Shown here: piece by piece, positions 54,280 to 64,000 of the stretch | Numbering within the stretch: position 1 is the first letter of the stretch | How the letters are laid out: each line of letters begins with the position of its first letter | Assembly (NCBI RefSeq): GCF_901933205.1 | Contig: NC_044573.1 | Span: forward strand, 26,409,493-26,473,492 | Source: Camarhynchus parvulus | Lineage: Eukaryota > Chordata > Aves > Passeriformes > Thraupidae | Direction: 5' to 3' | DNA: 64,000 nt | Position numbers and translations under genes: made by a program | Notes under the pieces: model-generated | What the model was told of the DNA's origin: nothing | What the model saw: only the letters and a program-made list of their open reading frames with translations | Databases searched by the model: none

Positions 54280-55080
54280 CACCTGCTAAGTCCTTCAGTT
54301 TAAAGCCCACCTCACCAAAGTGGCCAGCCTCTTACCAGAGATTCTCTTGCCTCTTCTAGACAGGTGGATTCCATTTCTCCCTGACACTCTAAGTCATTGA
54401 AAAATATCCAATTGTCGTAAAAACCAAAACACTCATGACTGCCCTAGCCACAAAGCCAGAATTTGATTTGCATTATGCATCTATTTTTGGCTTTGTCTTT
54501 TTCTCCAAGTGGTTAAACAGAAGGAAAGATGACTTGTACACCAATACTTTTTGCTTGCCCTCTCAGGATTTCGTAGTCTTCCCTGATTGTGGCCCAGGTT
54601 CCAGCTTGCCATGTCATTTATGCCTACGTGGCATAAGGGCAGCAGTGGCAGAGCATTGTATGTTTGTGACAATTTGTGGCACCCTGTCGGCAACATCCTG
54701 GACCTTAGCTCTTGGAATGCAGCGCACCTCCAGTGACTATCAGGCAGATGGGTGCCTCAGTGCCCCTTAACAAAGAGTCACCCACTGAGTCTTCATCATT
54801 GCTTTTCACTGCATGCCACTGGTAGAGTTTCTCCTTGTGGACCTTGCTCCTCATGGGTGCCTACAGCTGTTAAAGCTTCATATGTGTTTTTGGTGGGAAT
54901 GCTGGAGGGTAGGGAATGAAGCAGAGTCCTGCTTTTGGTCAGCACCAGGGTCCAAGGTGCCTCCTTATCTGTGGTGTCCACCACAGTAATCGCCTATCTA
55001 GCTCCATCTCAGCACTTCTAATGCTGCACAGCCTTCTAACTCTTTCTTGGCACTTCTGATGTAACAGATCATCAGCCTGT
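54280..55080 (-). pseudogene. CR1 ORF1 remnant: coiled coil, linker and SGNH-type esterase domain
   Basis: On the minus strand, 54990-55076 encodes ADDLLHQKCQERVRRLCSIR and then SAEMELDR, the CR1 ORF1 coiled coil. At 54800-54984 the linker ends in IPTKNTYEALTAV. At about 54530-54660 LLPLCHVGINDMASWNLGH and SKKYWCTSHL match the esterase region, in which the family motif is GTND with later VKEIGAQV. At about 54330-54420 GFYDNWIFF matches the region before the catalytic Asp-x-x-His. ORF1 of CR1-group LINEs carries this lipid-esterase-like domain. Stops separate the blocks and the Asp-x-x-His site is not recognisable. It is rare to see this 5' part preserved, because most CR1 copies are short. 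Confidence 0.75.
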
Positions 55081-56779
55081 ACTCATCTTTGATAGGTCAC
55101 CTTTTCTCTGGGAGAAAGGTCTAGGCTCTTATTGCAACCTACCACCCATATTGAAGTCTCTTTCCTTCCTAGTTCCATATGGCTGGAAGCATCAGAAGCT
55201 TTCTCTGTAGAATTGCTGGGTTTAGCACAACCTGGTTTTCCATTCTTCAATCAGTCAACAATATGTTTTGTACTGGTCATTTCCGAGGCAGGTGTTGACA
55301 TTTGTATTACATTAACAAGGAAAATGTCATCTGGCATTCATGGAAGATAAAGACTTTTTCTCTCCAAAAATAATAGGGTCAGAGCTCAGGGCAGGGGGTT
55401 ATATATGCCTCAAAATGATCTGCATTTAGCATGATAGCAGGATAGCAATATATAATATTGGATCAAGTTTACCTCCTCTATCACAGCTTTGACTATCATT
55501 TAATAGTAATTTCATAATTTACACTTGATCTTAATGGTCACTGTGGTAGAAATGATAGGCTTCCAGCCAGGGAAGTTTGTTTGCTCAGTATTGTGATTGG
55601 GAATGAAAACCCATCTCCCCTGTTGGACTTATATCACATTAGAATAATATTGGTCTTGTTTCACAGCATGAGGTTGATTGACCTTTAGGCTAGGGGAAGT
55701 GTAAGGCTAACAAGTTAAATGCCATTGAAAACAACTGGCTAAACCATAAATTCAAGCTGACCTGGTTTATGTATCTGTGATTTAAGGAAGAAGGTTGGAG
55801 ATGTCGGATAAGATCCAGAGCTAAACAACTGAAAGAGAGAGACTAAAATACTCAGCTTTAGTTGATTAAAGATATTCTGATCCTGTTTTTCTCTGGTGTC
55901 TTGACCTTACTAAAGTTCACTTACTATGTAATGGAAAAAACAACGGGTTTGATAGCAAAATACAGGAAATGCCTGCAATCATGCCTGATTACAGTAGCAG
56001 CTTTTCTTCTGGTTTGTTGGGGTTTTTTTCAGAATACTCTCTCTGTGTGCCTGAACAATGCAGAATAATAATGCTTTGGAGCCCTTTATTTGGTGTGTCA
56101 AAGCAGAGCAATTAGATGTCTGGCTTTTTGATGGATATGCATGTAGGCAATTTTTGCACAAGAGTGCTCCATGTGACCTAAGTGAGAAAAAATAAGAATT
56201 ATCAGAGGGCATAACTTAAAAGCCTAGAAAATTGTGTGTGTGGCAATTCCTCCATGACTGAAAAGACAAGCAAATGCAGGTCTTTTTAAGAAATCTGCCT
56301 TTGTTTGACTTTCAACTACAAAAATTGAAGTTTTACAACTTTGAATCAAAACTCTATCTGGAATAAAAAGGAGTAATCTGGAATAAGGAAGCCAGGAAGC
56401 AGTTTATACTAAATGTACACAAAGGCTCAGATTTATCTCACCTAACTTTCGGAACACAAATGAAGCTTCCAAGTCAGAATCCTGCTTCTCCTGGAGTACA
56501 TTTACAGTCAGTGGAGTAGGACAGACTGCTTTCGGAAGCTGTGCAGCCCACATGTGCTGTGTATCATCTGCCTGAAGATATCTGTGGAGATGGCCATGGA
56601 GGGAGGGAGCCTGGGGCAAACCATGGTACTTCAATTAACCTCCTGTGACTGGTGGCATAAATCTAGTCAGAATCCTGCAAAATACAAGATAGAAAATTAA
56701 AACCAGAACAAAATGTTTCAGAGCTCTAGTTATATTCATGTTTAAGGTAAATTTTGAAAATTGATGGAATTGGGATTGA

Positions 56780-56842
56780 TTATAATAAAAATATATACAT
56801 TATATATATATATATTATAGTAAAAATATATATATTTTAATT
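56780..56842 (+). repeat. AT microsatellite, compound
   Basis: Two near-identical blocks of ATAATAAAAATATATA type flank a central (AT)n of about 16 bp. The tract is almost pure A+T and can fold back on itself. Confidence 0.85.
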
Positions 56843-59800
56843 GTGGTTTTCCTGATACCTGTATAAGACAAAAGATCCCTGTTGTGGGTTTTTAGATTAT
56901 GAGGATTCATTACTGAGATAGCTCAACGAGAACTGCTACAGAAATGCAAAGTGCTACCTAGATATGCATGCATTTGTTTGGTGCATGTTTTCCTACTCTG
57001 TATAAGAAATTTTCAGTCAAACATTGGAAGAAGAAAGAATTTCAGTCTTTTTGGTTAGACACAGAAACTGTATGCCTGAAGTGCAAGTGCTCTTTTCTTT
57101 CTGCTTGCATGATTTGTATTCTATTGTTGTTCAAATGATATTGATTTTGTCATCCTACGTACTAAGGTCATTGAGGAAAAAAAGGAAAAAGAAAACCAAC
57201 ATTGCTTTTGGTTTCCAAAGAAAAACTTCTGAGCAGATCCAAACTTCATGAGCGTGTCCACTGATAAATTTGCTTTCTAAGGTTCTGGTAACATTTTTTT
57301 CAGAACTGAATTTTCAAAACTTGATCTAACAAGCTTTTCTAGCTTCACCCTGTCCTTTCACTGTCTTTCATCAAGTGGTTTTTATCAAATAATGATTAAG
57401 TATTGTTTTCTTTAAAAGGATTATGGACATACATAGTAGGCACTTTTAGTTTGTGCTCCACCTAACCTATTGTTATAATACACAGTCTTATTTTGATGTT
57501 ATTTGAGATGCAAAAAGAAGAGCACTGAACCTCACAGAGTAGCATACCACAGTTTGAGTCAGACCTTGGCTAAGCCTGGGGACCTCTCCTGTCTTCAATG
57601 AGATCACCAAGGTGTCAGTGAGGACAAGGTTTATCACATTACATATTTAGCAATTCCTTAACACATGGGCTTTGTAGTGGAGGCTGAAACAGTAAATATC
57701 ATTAGCAGTGGGACAGATTTCACCCCATTGTTCCCACCCTGAATATGCAGAGCAAGTTAAGAATTTTTCAGCTGAAGTTTTCAAGGAAAAAGTAAGAAAA
57801 TGGTGGCTTAAACTGAAGTAGAGAGAGTGAGAACAAAAGAAGAAAATCCCTGAGGAAACTACTGGTAGCCTTAATGTTGGGAAACTCAGCAGGCTGGGGG
57901 AGGACCAGGACATGCAGGTACCTCAGCCCCCATGCAAAGCTAGTCCCTGGCTGGAGCACCAGGCTGGGGGCTGCTTACCTTACTTTCACAAAAAGCACAA
58001 AGGGTTTGTAAAATCTCAAGAAGGCTTACAAAATGGGAAAATAAATTGGTATCTAATTTAACTGCAGATTTCTGAGGCAAGTTGTTTGTTCTATGCAATA
58101 GGCTTAATATGAAATCAGGTCCATTTGTGGCAGTTCTTATTTGGTACAAAAACTCCAGGCCTGTGGGCCATGGGAAGGGAAAGTTGCCACTGGGATCCTA
58201 CAAAAAGCTTGTCTAAATCAAGTCTTTGGCAGTAAGCTGAATCAAGAGGCAGCATTGTAGTGCTATATCACATTCCTATCTCAGACCCATGGAAAAATTG
58301 TTGCATTCCCAGGTGTGGGAGTCATGAAGGATGAGGTTTATAAAGTAACATGATGTGAATGCTAAGGCAACCTTCTTTTGAAAGAGAAATAAAGACCACT
58401 CCCTTCTGTGCTTAGCCAATTTTAGAGAATGTTTTACATAATGCATATTTGAACTTGTACATATTTCACTTAAGTTCACAAATAAAAATGTGAAAATAAT
58501 AAGAAAGGAAAAGTCATACAAAGGAAAGCTGTTAAGTACAATATATTTATTTGCCTGCACATTATTTAAAGGAAACCCAGCATAATAAGATAAGCAGATC
58601 AGGCTCGGTAATGTCCTAAGCTGCTACCGAGAATTGTAATAAAGTTATGGTCAAAGCCAGTAGAAAGCCATATAAAGAAATTATTTTAAAGAATTTTTTT
58701 CTGCTATTGTAAAAGTCATTGGTTTCCTTAAGCTGCTGGAAATTAATACTAAACCTTTGTTCAATATGTCATTAAGACGTCAGTAAACAGTTAGGACCAT
58801 AGAATACATGCAGCTTTCTTTTCTATTTTGGGACTTTGCTGACCTGAAAGGCTTCTCAATGGTGGGCACTGCTGGAGAGAGGTGGTGTTACACATCTGCA
58901 AGCCTCACTTTTGCCTCGTAGCAGTGAGGGTTTACAGAGCCATAGACAATGATCATGTGTTTATCTCCCTCTGATGTCTTTGGTGGGTAGAGAGCAAACT
59001 GGCTTTTGCTACATTCCTCCTCCAATCTCTGCCGCCCCTTAGTCCACAAATCATTTGTGCAAATGGCAGGATGGTGCGTGTTGTGTTATATAAGGAAAAT
59101 AAGCATTTGTGTTTTTTAAAGTAAACATGCCTGAAAAGAGAATGTCACTATGGTCACATTAAAAGCCAACACTTCCCATTTATGTCTAGCCTGCTGTCTG
59201 AACTATCACTGTTTTCTTCAATGAAAATGAATTATAGTATCTCTGGCTTTATTTGAAACCAAGTCTGTAATAGTAATTCATCTGCCATTAGCAATTATAC
59301 ACATTGAGATACACATCAGAATAAGGTGGATTCACTTGATTCCAAACTTGACTCTGGAAAATAGAAGTTTTCAAATCTGCACAGCAGATTTTTCTGTATA
59401 TTACTGAGTATGACTCTACTACAGTGTTTGTGTTATATATTATCTTTATTCTTTGATGATATCAAGTAATGTAACAGTGTCAGAAACTGTGTATCATAAA
59501 TTCAGTAATTACTTAATGGATCAACATAAAAACAAAGCAGAGAAATTCCAAGACTTTCAGTTAATCACAGGCAAAACTGAGATAACCTACAACAACAAAA
59601 GCAGCAGAACCATCTTTTTCGCACTGTTAGTCTCACTCAGGTATCCCCCTTCTTCCTCTCTGCTAACACAAACTGTTCTACTGCCATGAATTCACTCACA
59701 AGCATGAAGAATTCAGTGTGTCCCTTATTTTTTTTCTATCCATAGATAAGGGAGGTCACTGGTAGAACCTAATACCCAACGACACTGCAGTTATTGCCTG

Positions 59801-59868
59801 TTTATGCTCAATAACCTCAGAAAGTTTGGGCTCCTTCTTTCCCCTAGAGGTTTTCAAATAGGAAAAAA

Positions 59869-59903
59869 TATTATTATTACTATTATTATTATTATTATTA
59901 TTA
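59869..59903 (+). repeat. (ATT)n trinucleotide microsatellite
   Basis: About eleven ATT/TTA units with one C interruption at about 59880. Confidence 0.92.
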
Positions 59904-61427
59904 GTTTGTGTTTTCTTAGTAGATATGGTTTGAATTTTCCCATTTATCTCTTATCTGTTGCTGAGGGGAAAAACAGTCTTGCTGATGGGTTGTGACTAAA
60001 ATACTTAAAGCAACAAAAGAATCCACTCTGGAAGTACAATCCTCTAATATATCTGCCCTGTTCTATGTGGAAACTGAGATTAAGTTGGTGAGATCTAATC
60101 ACTAAAGAAGCTAACATCATATCTTTTAAATTGTTGACTTTCCTTTATGTTTTCTGACTAGTTCCATATACAATTTCATCTTGCTTGGAATTGTAACCTA
60201 ATACATTAGTTATCAGTATTTTGAGGACATCAAAGAGGAAATTTATACTGGGTACATGAGAGACCTGATGTAGGTGAGCATCTTTGTCTCAAAAGCAACT
60301 TGGATATCACTGAATAACTAAGAAAGTAATTCTAGGAATGTAGAAGTCTTACCTTAATTAAACAGATTTTAAAATCATCTTGTTGAAATTTCTAATTGCT
60401 ATGATGATCATATTGTCTTCAGTTATGAATTTCAGTAACACTAGTAACTAGAGAATTATTCTGACGGTTTTCCATGTTCTTGTAGGAAGTTTTTTTTTTT
60501 TACCTTCTGTGGTTTCTTGTGTGAACAGTTTGTCTATTTAAAGCCTGCAGAGAGGATGTGATTTTCCCATGCAGGGGAACAATGGCAGTGATTTCAAATA
60601 CACTATTGAAAGGGTTTATTGCAGTTGAAAGTCACCAAAAAAAGTGGTTGTTCTGTAGCTCTATACTTAAACTTTTTTTGCTTTCAAATCTTTCTGAATG
60701 CTGAAGTTTTATAGATGTTTAGTAAGGTAAAATCCTTCATTTAATTTTTACCTTATCAATAAATATTCCTGCTTTCAATGCTGTTATTTGTACATAATAA
60801 TTATTATGCTTCATTCTGTGAAGTGTTGCTCAATCAACAGTCAGAGTAGAAGTGGTAAAGTAGCCACTGTAAAGTGGTTGCTTGCCAGCTTGTGATCATA
60901 TTTCTCAGCTGCTTGATCTTGTTCTTCAAATATATATTTATTTAGTCACTGCTGTTTACTGTGTTGAAAGGCTACTGTTAGTAATGTTTGGCAGACTTTC
61001 TGATTTTACTGGTCCAAACTCATCTTGATTGTTTAGCTGCTTTACTTTCAACAAGAAAACTGTGTGTTATCTAAATGACACGTGCCACTCACACAAGATG
61101 CTTATCTCTCTGGCTACTGGTGGGACTGGGACTTTAGGAACCCAGGGCTATGAAATGCTCATCCACTGAGCCTTTGGAGTGCCTCTCATGGCACTCATGT
61201 GTGGAGGAAGAGGTGAGGGTTACAGAAGTTTTCGCACAGGTTACCTGTAGTCAGCCTGCTCTTCTGTTCCAACTTGCACAAACATAACTCATAATCCTGA
61301 TTATTTCTTGAGACACTGCCAGTCATTCCAGCTTCTGAGGTGACTGTGATGCTGGCAGGAATGCAGAAGTAGAGACCGAGGCTTAAATTTCTGTTTAAAG
61401 CTTTCTCAGAACAAAACCTGTCCCCTC

Positions 61428-61446
61428 AAAAAAAAAAAAAAAAAAA
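61428..61446 (+). repeat. A19 homopolymer
   Basis: Nineteen consecutive A followed by a purine-rich stretch (GGAAAAGAAAACC). No retrocopy or LINE sequence is recognisable upstream. Confidence 0.92.
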
Positions 61447-64000
61447 GGAAAAGAAAACCATCCCACAACATTTCATGCAATGACTGCTCAAGTCAACTGA
61501 AGTGACTCTACAAAATATCTTGGCAAAAAAACAAAGGAGAGAAACAGCTTAATGTAGCATTGCTGCATTCAAGAAATCTGAGCATTCTCCTGGCTTAACT
61601 GGTTAAGTTGTTTGCAGTTGCATGTAATTAATTAGTCAGGTTGTAGGAACTCGTTTTGTCAGACACAGATGACTTTCTTACTTGCTACAAAGAGAATGCA
61701 AAATGAGAAAAAGAAGAATTTAATAGACCTTTGTCATTGAGCTATCTGACGCTGTATTATTTGGTATGTTCTGATTCAGAGGTGGACAACTGGCACTAAA
61801 TCCAGGAAAGAAATAAAAGACAGAATTGATCAGAATGGAACAATCTGTACAGAAGATTGTTTTATATTCCAGATATGGCTGTGTACTTTACTTTTGGAGG
61901 AGTAGGAGAGCTGGCTGTTTCTTGGAACAGTTCTGGGGAAATATGGGTCTAAAAGTTAAAAGTTTAATTTTTTTTCAGTGAGGCTGGTGCCCTGGAAAGA
62001 CAAGCTTCCCTGACAACTCTTTTTCTCTTACTTTTACATTTGTTTCCTTTTCTCTGTATGTTTCGTTATCTATTCCTACTCTCATATTAATTTAGTTAAC
62101 TAAGATTTCTTTTTCCATAGTTGCAGAATTAGAGGGATTTGGTGAGGTTTCTTGGTTTGGGGAGGTTTTTCTGGCTAATTTTTTTTAATCTGGCAACTGT
62201 AAATTGACAGAATGATTTTTAGTGCAAGCACTTTTTTGGACTATGCATGACAATCTTGTGGGCTAGCCATGAATTTGGCACTTTGGCAGACTCCCAACTT
62301 ACCTTTTAACCTCCCATATGTACTTTGATGGGAGTCATACTGCTGTTGTTTTATTCTCTTCCAAATTTCTTTTGAAACTCGGTGCACTTTGTGATAACAC
62401 AAATCTACTGGTATTACGTTTCATTATTGCGTGAGTAATGAAGCTGATGTCCTCAGTGCCTTCAGCAGAGTTTTGAACAGGCTTATAGGCTTCACTGCCC
62501 TGTTTTGGCTTGATAAAGCAGTCCCACATGTTTTTCTTCTGTCAAGTAAGATTACAGTTTGGTAAATGGTAAAAAAGTTTAATTGACTTGTGCTTTTACA
62601 GATAGGCTTAAAATTTCATTGTCACTCTTTACAGGTAGTCAGAATTTAATAATTAGACTCTTTCTAGTTTTCTCTTGGCCCAGTTTTTTAATTCTGTTTT
62701 TTTAATGTCAAGGTAAATTTTTATTGCTAATTTCTGTGCTTGATACAAATCCTTAAGGAAATAAAGAGAATGGTGAGTATCTTGTTCTTATCCATTGTGT
62801 GGTGCCTTACTGTTAGTGTTTTATTGCTGTTGAAGTTTCTCATAGTTTAGGACTTTCCTGGATTATTGACTCTATCTCCATTCAAGTTCATTACTACCAT
62901 ATGGATTGCATTAAATTAAAGTTAAATGATTTTAGGTCCTAACAACTGCAGTGTGTCACCTACCTGCATGGGGAAATTCTGCAATCAGAGTTAAGACATA
63001 ATTTTAGAGTCTTCTTATAAACACTTAATACTTAAAACACTTAATAAAGTGGATCCATTTTTCTAAGCAGCCTCTCGAATTTCTTCAGTTCCTATCATAA
63101 TTATATGTATTATGACCTTCTTTCTAGCAGTCTGTTGTGATGGTGGCTGTAAGTGGTTCCAAGATTACATCAAATATAATTATACTTTGATTTCTTTATC
63201 TGAACATCTTGACTTCTTGAAATATAGCTTGTATTCTTCTTTAGTTAAGGAACATCCAAGATAACACTGCACTTGGAAGGTTATAAGCTACAGCTACAAT
63301 CTGATTTCCTTCTTCAATCTGCAAGAGCCTTACCCTGATGATGACATACTATTTGGTGTTGCTATAGTCCTGTTTGAATGCAGATCTTTTTATTCCAGCT
63401 CTTTTAGTTCCCTGAAGGAGCAGTTTTGGGAAGGCACATGACTTTTGAAACAGGGAGCTTTGTTTTGTTTCTTTGGCTTCTTGTGGGGGGGGTGCAGAGC
63501 TGTTGATAACCTGTTTGCCCTGGCATTATGTTGGACAATTCTGGCAAATCACTTTCCAGAGGCAGGAAGAAGTGGTTACTTGAAGGTTTAAATGGTTATA
63601 TGTAGGGGGTTATGTGGCAGTCAGCTGGATCTTGGATTGTTTAGGAACTGCTGATATTAATGACCTTAAGGAATGATAAAATATGCAGTCTGCTCCAAGG
63701 AGCCATGCCTGGGTGACCACTGAGGACCTTCAAGAGCAGCGTGGCTGATCCAGAGATAGCCAAGTGTGATGTAGGGGATATTGCTTGCAATAAACTTTTC
63801 TACAACCAGAGTATACTTCAGCCACACAAACCATATCTGACAAAGCTGGTTTATGTAGGAGACAGTGATTTTGCTGTCACTGAGGTAAATACAACTTTGT
63901 TGTGCCAGGTCAAGCTTGTTTTACATGCACAAAACACTTTGTAATGTGTACGTAACACAACCTATCCCTACATGCACAGTAAGTTCTCCAGTGCTTCCCA

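Larger units (their letters stand above)
51510..55090 (-). mobile_element. long CR1 LINE copy with ORF1 and ORF2 remnants, antisense to PRKCE
   Basis: About 3.6 kb of CR1 is read on the minus strand. The 3' tail (ATCATAGAATGATAG) is at 51516. The 3' untranslated region reads AGATGGCCCAGCACTTTCTC in the + direction. ORF2 remnants span 51839-54180 and ORF1 remnants 54280-55080, so the order ORF1, ORF2, 3' UTR is right for a CR1 element. Full CR1 elements are about 4.5 kb, so most of the element is present and the missing part is at the 5' end. The coding parts are broken by stops, frameshifts and at least one internal deletion. The 3' wording differs from the copy at 44.8 kb, so the subfamily is different. 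The 5' edge is uncertain and could reach about 55250. Confidence 0.9.

Overview
This is vertebrate nuclear DNA, most likely from a bird. It is AT-rich, has almost no coding content, has low repeat density, and its recognisable interspersed repeats are CR1 LINEs. CR1 is the dominant LINE of birds and other sauropsids. I saw no Alu-, B1- or L1-like material. A crocodilian or turtle cannot be excluded from the sequence alone.

The window contains one exon I can defend. It is a 155-bp exon at 37958-38112 on the + strand, flanked by AG and GT, and it encodes 51 codons plus two bases of a protein kinase C catalytic domain. Its wording ([36 protein letters not shown]) is that of the novel-class isoform epsilon (PRKCE), not eta. 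Everything else is PRKCE intron: at least 37.9 kb upstream and at least 25.8 kb downstream. No other PRKCE exon was recognised.

Layout. 1-37957: upstream intron, with a CpG-dense patch near 1 kb, short CR1 tails at 5.2 and 7.7 kb (a doubtful one at 12.9 kb), a GT-rich block at 21.1-21.4 kb, an old L3/CR1-like fragment at 22.4 kb and a sense CR1 3' fragment at 30.7-31.2 kb. 37958-38112: exon. 38113-64000: downstream intron, with a 5'-truncated antisense CR1 at 44.8-45.4 kb and a long antisense CR1 at 51.5-55.1 kb. The long copy still shows ORF1 (coiled coil and esterase) and ORF2 (endonuclease, reverse transcriptase, C-terminal part), but it is dead. Between them lie two notable inverted repeats and a pair of fused AP-1 sites. 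AT and ATT microsatellites lie at 56.8 and 59.9 kb.

I found no evidence of an undescribed gene system. The observations most worth checking are the CpG-rich candidate exon or promoter at about 0.9-1.1 kb, the tandem AP-1 element at 49.55 kb next to a 12-bp perfect hairpin, the weak splice sites of the kinase exon, and the near-complete CR1 fossil. All family identifications come from memory of conserved wording; no database search was run.
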